Shown here piece by piece: positions 43,034-50,243 of a DNA stretch of 64,000 nucleotides (its first letter is position 1; each line of letters begins with the position of its first letter). A program made the translations under genes and the position numbers. The notes under the pieces are model-generated. The model saw only the letters and a list, made by a program, of their open reading frames with translations, had not been told where the DNA came from and made no database searches. This DNA is from Actinomadura sp. K4S16 (lineage in GTDB: Bacteria; Actinomycetota; Actinomycetes; Streptosporangiales; Streptosporangiaceae): contig NZ_BDDE01000015.1 in NCBI RefSeq assembly GCF_008327685.1, forward strand, positions 434,001-498,000, given 5' to 3'.

Positions 43034-43269
43034 GTGTGTCTCCCAGGAGAGGCTCGGGGCGCGTCCGGCCGCGCCCGGCGGTCTCCTGGACTCCACGCTG
43101 AGCCGCTCATGGCGGGGGCGACCCGCGGGCGAGCCGAATCCTGGGATACCTACCCAGTTGAGCGGTTCGGATGGCCGCCTCGGGAGAACAAAGTGACGGA
43201 TGATGCGCTTCGTGAAAAGGGAGGAAAGTTTCGCCCACCGGGGCGCGTGCACCCCGTCGCGGGCCTTCC
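43034..43269. other. 236-base pyc upstream region
   Basis: The gap between the pyruvate carboxylase start and the HAAS/DUF2812 gene's stop. It is less GC-rich around 43190-43240 and contains CTGGG (43141-43145) and CCCAG (43153-43157) around a 7-base spacer, a possible operator. I see no gene in it. The pyc promoter must lie here on the minus strand. Confidence 0.45.
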
Positions 43270-44010
43270 TCAGGAGGCGCGACGGCGGCGGTCGAGCCAG
43301 ACGCGGGCCGCGACCAGGGCCATGACGATCAGTGCGCCGACGAGGAAGCCGGTGAGGAAGCCGGTGTGCGAGTCGTCCGGGGCGAGGACGATCCAGGCGA
43401 CGCAGACGGCGGCCAGGAAGGCGCCGTAGCAGGCGATGAAGACATAGAAGCGCCTGCTCCAGAAGTTGCGGCCGGACGGCGTCACCGGGACCTCGCGGAG
43501 TTCCGCCTCCGGGCCGAGAATGGCCGCCTTGGGCCGCTTGAAGTACTCGAAGCAGATCCAGGTGCCGCAGGGCTCCCAGCCGTCAGGCGCGAGACGGTCG
43601 ACGACGGCCTTGCGGCGCCCCGGCAGAACGGTCTCGCGGTGGTACTCCCAGCGCTGCGGGTCGTCCGGGGCGCGGTGGCTCACGAAGCGGCCCGTGCTGT
43701 CGACCCTTTCCACCTCCCAGCCCTCGTCGCCGTAGCGGTTGAGGACCTCACGCTCATGGAAGGCGTCGGCCCTCCACTTCCACGTTTCGCCCTCGTCCGG
43801 CGGGACGGGGCCGCCGCGGACGTCGACCGGCGCCTCGTCCGGGGCGACCTGGGGGGCGAACTCTTCGGGCGTGCCGAACTCCTGCACCGGGTCGGTGCCG
43901 GCCTCGGCCACGAACGCGGCGAGGTCGTCGACGGTGCGGGAGACCTCATCCTCGGGGAGGCCGCGGGCGCGCAGCCGTTCCGCCAGTTCGTCGAAGTAGG
44001 GGTTGTTCAT
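43270..44010 (-). CDS. membrane protein with HAAS-like N-terminus and DUF2812-like domain
   Basis: A 246-residue protein. Residues 1-60 (YFDELAERLRARGLPEDEVS) look like the HAAS/permease-prefix helical domain found in proteins next to PadR genes. The middle (WKWRADAFHEREVLNRYGDE, WEVERVDSTGRFVSHR, then WEYHRETVLPGRRKAV) resembles DUF2812. The C-terminus has two membrane helices (FYVFIACYGAFLAAVCVAWI and TGFLVGALIVMALVAARVWL) and a basic tail. The function is unknown; such proteins are typically repressed by their PadR partner under normal conditions. The ATG at 44010 overlaps the PadR stop by four bases (ATGA). Confidence 0.8.
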   Translation of the reverse strand: MNNPYFDELAERLRARGLPEDEVSRTVDDLAAFVAEAGTDPVQEFGTPEEFAPQVAPDEAPVDVRGGPVPPDEGETWKWRADAFHEREVLNRYGDEGWEVERVDSTGRFVSHRAPDDPQRWEYHRETVLPGRRKAVVDRLAPDGWEPCGTWICFEYFKRPKAAILGPEAELREVPVTPSGRNFWSRRFYVFIACYGAFLAAVCVAWIVLAPDDSHTGFLTGFLVGALIVMALVAARVWLDRRRRAS

Positions 44011-44345
44011 CGGCCGGCTCCCTGGGTGAGCATCTTCCGCACGGACTCGTCGAACTCGAGCCACAGGCCGCTCTGCTCGGCGAGCGTCGCGCGGCCTTCG
44101 TCTGTGAGGTGGTAGTAGCGGCGGCCGGGGCCGCGGTCGGCGGCGCGGAACTCCGCGGACACCAGCCCGGCCTCTTCCAGGCGGTTGAGGACCGGGTACA
44201 GAGTGCCGCCCTTGATCTGCCCGAGGCCCGCGCCGGCGAGCGTCTTGGCGATCTCGTAGCCGTAGCTCTCGCCGCCGGTGAGGCTCGCGAGGACCAGCAG
44301 GTCGAGGACGCCCTTGAGCCAGCTCGCGCGGCGATCGGCGGGCAC
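44007..44345 (-). CDS. PadR-family transcriptional regulator
   Basis: A 112-residue PadR regulator: WLKGVLDLLVLASLTGGESY at the start, the winged-helix signature GGTLYPVLNRLEEAGLVSAE, and YYHLTDEGRATLAE. I choose GTG 44345 because GGAGG lies nine bases upstream; a GTG at 44354 directly abuts that sequence. It overlaps the membrane-protein gene and surely controls it. The upstream AT-rich stretch 44430-44490 (GTACTGTGAGC and CTAGTTAGTAATACAAC) is where its operator is expected. Confidence 0.88.
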   Translation of the reverse strand: MPADRRASWLKGVLDLLVLASLTGGESYGYEIAKTLAGAGLGQIKGGTLYPVLNRLEEAGLVSAEFRAADRGPGRRYYHLTDEGRATLAEQSGLWLEFDESVRKMLTQGAGR

Positions 44346-44635
44346 GCCGGTCACCCTCCGGAGCGGGCGGGCGGGCGGCCGTGCCGAGCCGCGGCGGACG
44401 GGATCTCCAAGGTCGTCTCCCCTGACTGGTTTGTACTGTGAGCTAAACCGTATGGCAATCTAGTTAGTAATACAACCTAGGTAGGTGACACGAGTCCGGT
44501 GTGCCGGGGCCGCATCCGGACACCGCTAAACGGAACGATCACTCGGAATAGCCGGAAGGATCTTGCGGTTGCAACTACCGTGCGAGATCCCGCCAGCCGG
44601 GTAGCACCCATGTCCACGACCCATGGAGGTGAACC

Positions 44636-44815
44636 GTGCCGAGCAGCATTCCCCGCACCCGTTCCACCGGTGAACGCAAACACGTGAAGACGACGTCTCT
44701 GCGCGCCCTCGCGGTCGCAGCGCAACTCGAACGCAACCACGCCCCGGAGGGCCCACCGGGCAAGGCGGAAGGCCGGGTGGACTCCCGCCGCCGGCGGACG
44801 CCCGACCCGGCCTGA
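44636..44815 (+). CDS. small basic protein of unknown function
   Basis: A 59-residue highly basic protein (MPSSIPRTRSTGERKHVKTT at the start; about a quarter of the residues are Lys, Arg or His) ending in RRRRTPDPA. The middle VKTTSLRALAVAAQLERNH is probably a short amphipathic helix. The GTG has an excellent GGAGG site six bases upstream, third positions are GC-rich, and a near-perfect terminator follows 41 bases after the stop, so I believe it is a real gene. No family is recognised; it might bind nucleic acid or ribosomes. It is flanked by the PadR and TetR genes, both on the other strand. Confidence 0.6.
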   Translation: MPSSIPRTRSTGERKHVKTTSLRALAVAAQLERNHAPEGPPGKAEGRVDSRRRRTPDPA

Positions 44816-44855
44816 CACACCCGAACGCCCGGCCGCACCTCCGGTCCGGCATGAG

Positions 44856-44881
44856 AAGGCCCCCGCACCCGCGGGGGCCTT
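44856..44881 (+). terminator. strong terminator after small basic gene
   Basis: AAGGCCCCCGC (44856-44866) and GCGGGGGCCTT (44871-44881) form an 11-bp perfect stem with loop ACCC. The A/T ends give it some character of a classic intrinsic terminator. It lies between the small gene and the convergent TetR gene, so it can serve both. Confidence 0.8.
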
Positions 44882-44916
44882 CGCGTTCTCCGGGCCGGCT
44901 TTCTCCGGCCCGACCG

Positions 44917-45555
44917 CTAGGTGCGGGCCATGTCGAAGAACTTGTGGACGGTGGCGCGGGTGCGCTCCGTCCCCACGCTCTCCACCATCGCGGTCAGGTG
45001 CTCCGCGCCGAGGACGGCCAGCAGCGCGTGCGCGGCGGCCTCGCCGTCCGGGACGGCGTCACCGCACTGGTCGAGCAGGATCGTCAGGTGGCGGTGCCAG
45101 AAGCCGTAGGCGCCGATCCGGTACCTGGCCCCCGGCGAAGCGGTCTCGGACATGCGCACCAGCGCCAGATGGTCGAGCGCGTAGTCCAGGTAGGCGTCGG
45201 CGAAGGCGTGCAGACGCTCGGACGGCGCTACGGCCGTGCCGCCCTCACCCGGCCCCAGAGGAGCGGGACCGGACAGGATCGCGTCCTGGAGCTCGCGCTC
45301 GCGTTCGTTCAGGAGCGCCACGGCGAGGCCCGCCTTGTCGCCGAATCTGCGGAAGAGCGTGCCCTTGCCGACGCCCGCCTCGGCGGCGACGGCGTCCATC
45401 GAGACCGCCTCGACACCGTGCCGGGCGAAGAGCGCCGCGGCGGCGTCCAGCACCTTCGCGCGGTTGCGCGCGGCGTCGGCGCGCTCCTTGGGCGGCGGCG
45501 TCCGCATCAGTTCCAGGTCGACGCGCCTCGCACCGGCCGGGCGACGGTCCATCAT
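44917..45555 (-). CDS. TetR-family transcriptional regulator
   Basis: A 212-residue TetR/AcrR regulator with helix-turn-helix SMDAVAAEAGVGKGTLFRRF and a helical ligand domain (FADAYLDYALDHLALVRMSE). The ligand is unknown. Two adjacent ATG codons (45555 and 45552) follow GGGGGAGGAGGCG, and either could be used. A 12-base perfect palindrome (45581-45592) and a TATAAT box lie just upstream, a clear autoregulatory arrangement. It is divergent from the Ser/Thr kinase gene. Confidence 0.88.
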   Translation of the reverse strand: MMDRRPAGARRVDLELMRTPPPKERADAARNRAKVLDAAAALFARHGVEAVSMDAVAAEAGVGKGTLFRRFGDKAGLAVALLNERERELQDAILSGPAPLGPGEGGTAVAPSERLHAFADAYLDYALDHLALVRMSETASPGARYRIGAYGFWHRHLTILLDQCGDAVPDGEAAAHALLAVLGAEHLTAMVESVGTERTRATVHKFFDMART

Positions 45556-45580
45556 CGCCTCCTCCCCCGTGGATACAACC

Positions 45581-45599
45581 GGACTATAGTCCAATTATA
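45581..45599 (-). promoter_or_regulatory. TetR operator palindrome with adjoining -10 box
   Basis: GGACTATAGTCC at 45581-45592 is a perfect 12-base palindrome. Immediately upstream on the minus strand, 45594-45599 reads TATAAT, a perfect -10 hexamer. Bound TetR protein would cover the transcription start of its own gene. The kinase gene starts 113 bases away on the other strand and may also be affected. Confidence 0.6.
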
Positions 45600-45711
45600 C
45601 GGTCGCGGCCACCGGCGCTAGATCATCCGCTTTGCCGACCGCATACCATCGTTGGGCCCTAGTCTTGCGGAACGGTCCTGGGGCGCGGTGTGACAACGGG
45701 GAGCGAGTGGT

Positions 45712-47532
45712 GTGACGGACAGGACGATGCCGGATGCCCATCCACTGCGGTCGGGAGACCCGGTCGAGCTGGGCGGATACGAGATCGTGGGCCGCCTCGG
45801 CGAGGGCGGGCAGGGCGCGGTCTTCCTGGGGCGTCCGCGGGGCGGGGAGGGCGCGCCCCGCGCCGCCGACCACGTCGCGATCAAGCTGCTGCACGGCGGG
45901 CTCGCCGGGGACGAGTCCGCCCGCGCGCGCTTCGTCCGCGAGCTGGAGGTCGCCAAGCGCGTCGCGCGCTTCTGCACCGCGCAGGTCCTGGACGCCGACG
46001 TCGCGGGCGACCAGCCCTACATCGTCAGCGAGTACGTGCCCGGCCTGTCGCTGCACCACGTCGTGCGGACGGAGGGCCCGCGGACGGGCGGCGCCCTGGA
46101 GCGGCTCGCGGTGAGCACCCTGACCGCGCTCACGGCGATCCACCAGGCCGGCATCGTGCACCGCGACTTCAAGCCGCACAACGTCATGATGGGCCCGGAC
46201 GGGCCCCGCGTCATCGACTTCGGCGTGGCGCGCGCGCTGGGCGCCGCGGGCGAGACGCAGAACGTCGGCACTCCCGCCTACATGGCCCCTGAGCACTTCA
46301 CCGGCGGCGAGGTGGGCCCCGCGGCCGACATGTTCGCCTGGGGAACGACGATGGCGTTCGCCGCCACGGGACGTCCCGCGTTCGGCAACGACGAGATGGC
46401 CACGGTCATGCACCGGATCCTCACCGGCGAGCCGGATCTGGGCGACCTGCCGAGCCCGATGCGCGAACTCGTCCTCGCGTGCCTGGCCAAGGAGCCCGCG
46501 CAGCGGCCGACCGCCCGCGAGGCCCAGGAGCGGCTGGTCGGCGCGGCCAGCGGCACGTCCTCGGCCGGGTCCGCCGTGCCGCCGCTGCCGGCCTTCCCCG
46601 GGCTTCCCGCCGAGATCCCCAGCCCGCAGTACGCGTCCGCGCCGCCCAACTCGACGGACCCGCACGCCGCCCCGTCCGTCATGGCCGGTGCGCTGCTGCC
46701 GCCCGACCACGTCACGGACCCCTCCGGTGTCCGGCACAGGACGGCTCCGCAGCCGCATCCCTTCGGCGAGGCGACACCGCCGCCGAACGGCCACGGCGCT
46801 CCCGGAACGCCGCCGCCGGTTCCGCCCGGCCCGCCCGGCGGCCCCGGGTCGAACGGCAGGGGGCGCGGACGGCTCCTCGTGCCGATCGCCGCGGCGGTGG
46901 CGGTCGCGGCGGTCATCGCGGGCGGCGCCGCATGGGCCACGACAAGGCCCGACGGCGACAAGGGGCAGTCCGTATCGGCGTCCGACCGGAACCAGGGCGC
47001 ACAGGGCGACTCCGGGTCCGCGAACGGTGCCGGTGGTGACGCCCAGAGACCGACGAAGACGAAACCCGGGCAGCCGAAGCCCGGCCAGAGCGGCGACCCT
47101 GCGAACCCGAACGCGTCCACGAAACCGGGTTCGCCGAGGCAGCCCGGTGGCGCGACCCCCACGAGGGGCACCGGCGGTGGCGGCTCGACGCCCACCAAGG
47201 AGCCGCCGAACAAGTACACCCCGCAGGCCGCGTGCAACAGCGGCGGCAAGGGAAGCGGGTACTACGTGCTGCGCTCCATGAGCGTGTCCGGCGGCGTCGC
47301 CTACCTGCTGTACAGCAACTCGTCCACCTACAACTGCGCCGTCACCATCAAGTCGACGCACGTCGGCACCAAGTCGCCGGTGTCCGCCTGGATCCAGAAG
47401 AAGGGCGGCGGCGTCATCGCCGACAGCGGCTCCTTCGCCTGGTACGCGGGACCGGTGTACGTGAAGGCGCCCGGGACCTGCGTCCGCTTCGGTGGGAACG
47501 GCCGTACCGCTCCCTACGGCAACTGCGGCTGA
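45712..47532 (+). CDS. receptor-type Ser/Thr protein kinase with SapA-like extracellular domain
   Basis: A 606-residue membrane kinase. The kinase domain (residues 20-280) has the P-loop GRLGEGGQGAVFLGR, the lysine in VAIKLLHG, the catalytic loop IVHRDFKPHNVMM, VIDFGVARA and PAYMAPEHF; all catalytic residues are present. A Pro/Gly-rich juxtamembrane stretch follows, then one membrane helix (about 387-409) and a Gly/Thr/Lys-rich linker. The outer domain (about 502-606) contains YNCAVTIKST, WYAGPVYVKAPGTCVRFGG and four cysteines, resembling spore-associated protein SapA of Streptomyces. The GTG start follows GGGGAGCGAGTGGT. It may sense a surface or cell-wall ligand during sporulation; that is inference. 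Confidence 0.88.
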   Translation: MTDRTMPDAHPLRSGDPVELGGYEIVGRLGEGGQGAVFLGRPRGGEGAPRAADHVAIKLLHGGLAGDESARARFVRELEVAKRVARFCTAQVLDADVAGDQPYIVSEYVPGLSLHHVVRTEGPRTGGALERLAVSTLTALTAIHQAGIVHRDFKPHNVMMGPDGPRVIDFGVARALGAAGETQNVGTPAYMAPEHFTGGEVGPAADMFAWGTTMAFAATGRPAFGNDEMATVMHRILTGEPDLGDLPSPMRELVLACLAKEPAQRPTAREAQERLVGAASGTSSAGSAVPPLPAFPGLPAEIPSPQYASAPPNSTDPHAAPSVMAGALLPPDHVTDPSGVRHRTAPQPHPFGEATPPPNGHGAPGTPPPVPPGPPGGPGSNGRGRGRLLVPIAAAVAVAAVIAGGAAWATTRPDGDKGQSVSASDRNQGAQGDSGSANGAGGDAQRPTKTKPGQPKPGQSGDPANPNASTKPGSPRQPGGATPTRGTGGGGSTPTKEPPNKYTPQAACNSGGKGSGYYVLRSMSVSGGVAYLLYSNSSTYNCAVTIKSTHVGTKSPVSAWIQKKGGGVIADSGSFAWYAGPVYVKAPGTCVRFGGNGRTAPYGNCG

Positions 47533-47572
47533 CGTTCAGGCCCGCAGGGTCCCCTCGCCTCGGAGATGAACA

Positions 47573-47598
47573 AGGCCACCCTCGCGCCTGGGTGGCCT
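47573..47598 (+). terminator. terminator after kinase gene
   Basis: AGGCCACCC (47573-47581) and GGGTGGCCT (47590-47598) give a 9-bp perfect stem with an 8-base loop, 40 bases after the kinase stop and 64 bases from the convergent DUF397 gene's stop. Confidence 0.7.
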
Positions 47599-47662
47599 CT
47601 GTAGCGTGCGGGCGGTCGGGTCGACGGTCGGCTGCGCCGGTGCCGACCCGGCCACTCTCGGT

Positions 47663-47917
47663 TCAGTTGTGGGAGGCGATGAGATGGTCGAAGTCGCCGT
47701 CCTTGGCACCAAGGATCAACGCTTCTATCTCGGGGCGGGTGTAGATGAGGGCCGGGCCCTCGGGATGGCGGGAGTTGCGCATCGCGACCTGCCCACCGGG
47801 CAGTTCGGCGATTTCCACACAGTTCCCCTGGGAGTTGCTTCGCCGGGACTTGAGCCATCGCGCTCCGAGGAGCTCGGCGGCCGGCATCCCGTTGTCGTAA
47901 TCGGTCTGGAGCATCAT
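47663..47917 (-). CDS. DUF397 protein
   Basis: An 84-residue DUF397 protein: ARWLKSRRSNSQGNCVEIAE followed by LPGGQVAMRNSRHPEGPALI and TRPEIEALILGAKDGDFDHL, exactly the family's short pattern. Genes of this type sit behind Scr1/WhiJ-class regulators and are thought to antagonise or act as toxin-like partners of them; a few affect sporulation or antibiotic production. The ATG at 47917 overlaps the TGA of the regulator gene by four bases (ATGA), so the pair is translationally coupled; see the frameshift in that gene. Confidence 0.9.
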   Translation of the reverse strand: MMLQTDYDNGMPAAELLGARWLKSRRSNSQGNCVEIAELPGGQVAMRNSRHPEGPALIYTRPEIEALILGAKDGDFDHLIASHN

Positions 47918-48781
47918 GTCTCTCTGAGAAGATCACCGAGAAGCTCGACGGTGCGCTCCGGGGTCGCACTGTCGACACACAGGCGTTCCATCGCCTGGAG
48001 ATAGGTGTCGACATCGTCGCGCTTGTCCAGGTACATCGCGCCGGTGAGGTTCTCGACGTAAACCACGTCCGGCAGATCCTGCTCGGGAAAGCGCAGGATC
48101 GTGAAGGCGCCCCCCTCGGCCGCGTGGCCTCCGAACCTGAACGGCATGATCTGGATGGTGACGTTGGGCAGTTTCGACATCTCGATGAGGTGCTCGAACT
48201 GGCCCCGCATCACCTCAGGTCCGCCGATGGGGCGCCGCAGCGCCCCCTCGTCCACCACGGCCCACAGGCGCGGCGCGTCCGGGCCCGTGAGGCGCTCCTG
48301 ACGTTGCAGGCGCAGTTCCACTCGCTGGTCGATCTCGTGTTCGGCGGCCCCGGCGTTGCCCAGGCGGATCACCGCACGCGCGTACCCCTCCGACTGCAGC
48401 AGTCCCGGGACGAACTGCAGTTCATACGTGCGGATCAGCGCCGCCGACTCCTCCAGGCCCACATAGGTCTGGAACCAGCCGGGCAACACGTCGTTGTACC
48501 GGTGCCACCAACCGGGGGTGTTGGCCTCCCGCGCAAGCTGTAGCAGCGCCTCGCGTTCCGTCTTGTCGCTGACGCCGTACAACGTGAGCAGGTCGTCCAC
48601 GTCTCGCTCTTTGAAGCTGACCCTGCCGAGCTCGAGGCGGCTGATCTTCGACTCCGACGCACGGATGACGTAGCCGGCGTCCTGACGGGTCACGCCCCTT
48701 CTGCTCGCGCAGACGGCGAAGCTGCGACCCGAGCAGGATCCGACGGACCGTCGACCCGCTTCCCGGCGTCTCTGGAGTCAC
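47914..48781 (-). pseudogene. Scr1-family helix-turn-helix regulator (DUF5753), frameshifted near its N-terminus
   Basis: The main frame (from about 48693) encodes QDAGYVIRASESKISRLELG with the second half of an XRE helix-turn-helix, then a full DUF5753 domain ending in TPERTVELLGDLLRET. The expected first 30 residues (VTPETPGSGSTVRRILLGSQ, then LRRLREQKG) lie in another frame, starting at GTG 48781 behind GGGAGG. Removing one G from the GGGG run near 48697 restores K-G-V-T-R-Q and a continuous protein of about 288 residues. So this is a one-base insertion, a sequencing error, or phase-variable slippage. As read, translation from the internal GTG at 48693 would give a protein missing helix 1 of the DNA-binding domain. 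Confidence 0.75.
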
Positions 48782-49006
48782 GCCCAACCTCCCGGCTATT
48801 CGGCGGACAGCGAACCTAGTGTGCCACTGGCCTCAGCGTCCTGCGGTTACCTCCGATCTTCCGCGCGCATCCGCGTCGCCCCGCACCCTCACAACGCGGA
48901 TGCACGTGCATTGGGCCTTGCATTCGCACGCTACGATGCGCAGGATAACGCACGAGACTTCCGAGCCACGGCTGCACAACGAGATCACTCTGCGGGGTCC
49001 GGTGGA

Positions 49007-49624
49007 ATGACGTCACGCCACGCGCACGACGACACGCGGTGGGAGCTCGGCCCTCTCGCGGGGCCGGACGACCCACAGGCCCACGCTGGGCGCTCGACGG
49101 AGGTCCCGGAGTCCTTCGACCTGCCGCCCCGCCTGGACAAGGCCGTCACGGCGCTGACGGAACTGCGGGGGTCCACGGTCTCGTTCACCGTGCAGCCTGA
49201 TCCGGAATCGGTCACCGAGGCCCGGCACTTCGCCATCTCCAGGCTGGCCGAGTGGAGCCTGTCCGAGCTCTCCGACGACGTCGGCCTCGTCGTCTCCGAA
49301 CTCGTCACGAACGCGCTGCGGCACAGCGGCGGGACGGCCGGCGGGTGGCCGGGCGACGACGTGCACCGCGAGGGCGTGTACGACGACCCGGCCGACCCGC
49401 TCGGCTCCGCGCCGTCCGCCATCCGGCTGCGGCTCGGGCACGAGGCGCCGTGGCTGCTCTGCGGGATCATGGACGCGAGCCGGTCGGCCCCCCGCCGCAA
49501 GGAACCCGACTACATCGCCGAGACCGGCCGCGGCCTGCATCTCGTCGAGTCGTTCAGCGTCCGGTGGGGGTGGCGGGCCCTCCCCCATGGGAAGGTCGTT
49601 TGGGCCCTCTTCCGGTCCCCTTGA
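49007..49624 (+). CDS. anti-sigma-factor-type ATP-binding protein (HATPase)
   Basis: A 205-residue protein of the GHKL ATPase/anti-sigma kinase class (SpoIIAB/RsbW-like). The N box is LSDDVGLVVSELVTNALRHS. The end of the fold includes ETGRGLHLVESFSVRWGWRA and the closing strand GKVVWALFRSP. A loop of about 40 residues separates these motifs. Such proteins bind ATP and either hold sigma factors or phosphorylate STAS proteins. It lies divergent from the Scr1/DUF397 pair (the usual three-gene neighbourhood) and about 120 bases upstream of a STAS gene, a possible partner. The ATG at 49007 has only a weak GGTGGA site. Confidence 0.82.
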   Translation: MTSRHAHDDTRWELGPLAGPDDPQAHAGRSTEVPESFDLPPRLDKAVTALTELRGSTVSFTVQPDPESVTEARHFAISRLAEWSLSELSDDVGLVVSELVTNALRHSGGTAGGWPGDDVHREGVYDDPADPLGSAPSAIRLRLGHEAPWLLCGIMDASRSAPRRKEPDYIAETGRGLHLVESFSVRWGWRALPHGKVVWALFRSP

Positions 49625-49673
49625 CGAGCGCGACCGGATCGGCGGGCGTAACGGCGCGCGACCGGGGTAACAA

Positions 49674-49701
49674 TTGAGTTCCCCCTGCGAGGGCCTAGAA
49701 C
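49674..49701 (+). promoter_or_regulatory. possible STAS-gene promoter
   Basis: TTGAGT (49674-49679) and TAGAAC (49696-49701) with a 16-base spacer, 43 bases before the STAS start. The match to the sigma-70 consensus is fair. A second TTGACA (49713-49718) has no -10 partner before the GTG. Confidence 0.35.
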
Positions 49702-49710
49702 TTCTCTAGG
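49694..49710. promoter_or_regulatory. inverted repeat in the STAS-gene leader
   Basis: CCTAGA (49694-49699) and TCTAGG (49705-49710) are perfect arms around ACTTC. They overlap the putative -10 region and lie 34 bases before the STAS start codon. It is a candidate operator. Confidence 0.45.
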
Positions 49711-49743
49711 GCTTGACAAGACGCGGGACAGAGAGGAGCACCG

Positions 49744-50100
49744 GTGGACTTCGCCGTCGAGCATCGCGTCGAGAAGGGCCTCACGGTCGTGAAGATCAGC
49801 GGTGAGATCGACGTCTTCACCAGCCCCCGGCTGCGCGAGGCCCTGCTCGACATCATCGACAACGGCGGCGCGCACCTGGTCATCGACCTCGGCGAGGTGA
49901 CCTTCCTGGACTCCACGGGGCTCGGTGTGCTCGTCGGCATCTACCACCGGCTCCGCGCGCGGGACGGCTCGATGTCGTTCATGGGCGTCAACGACCGGGT
50001 GCGGCGGGTCTTCCACGTCACCCAGCTCACCAAGATCTTCGTCCTGCACCGCTCCCTGGAGGACGCCATCGCGGCCCACGAGGCCGCCGCGTCCTCCTGA
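49744..50100 (+). CDS. STAS-domain anti-sigma factor antagonist (BldG-like)
   Basis: A 118-residue STAS protein: VEHRVEKGLTVVKISGEIDV, then LVIDLGEVTFLDSTGLGVLV with the phosphorylatable serine at about 58, and a C-terminal helix ending SLEDAIAAHEAA. In partner switching, the unphosphorylated STAS protein removes an anti-sigma ATPase from its sigma factor and is itself reset by phosphorylation; a SpoIIE-type phosphatase reactivates it. Similarity to BldG of Streptomyces suggests a role in morphological development and stress. The GTG at 49744 follows AGAGAGGAGCACC. The upstream HATPase gene could encode its kinase. Confidence 0.9.
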   Translation: MDFAVEHRVEKGLTVVKISGEIDVFTSPRLREALLDIIDNGGAHLVIDLGEVTFLDSTGLGVLVGIYHRLRARDGSMSFMGVNDRVRRVFHVTQLTKIFVLHRSLEDAIAAHEAAASS

Positions 50101-50243
50101 AGCTCCGCACGGTTGTCCACAGTTTCCGTCGGCGCGCCCCGCGTCGGGCGCACCCGGTACGGTGAGACCGAGATCAAGCCCGCCGCCTGGGGTCCCCCCG
50201 ACGCGCGGTGCTGTCCGGCCCATCGAACGGACGGGAGCCCTCC

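Noticed and set aside
43034..43269. Riboswitch or attenuator before pyruvate carboxylase.
   Set aside because: The only symmetric element is CTGGG/CCCAG with 5-bp arms; no known riboswitch pattern could be recognised.
39002..43429. A plus-strand open frame of about 4.4 kb opposite pyruvate carboxylase.
   Set aside because: Its translation is Arg/Gly/Asp-rich with no domain, and pyruvate carboxylase on the other strand explains the codon bias.
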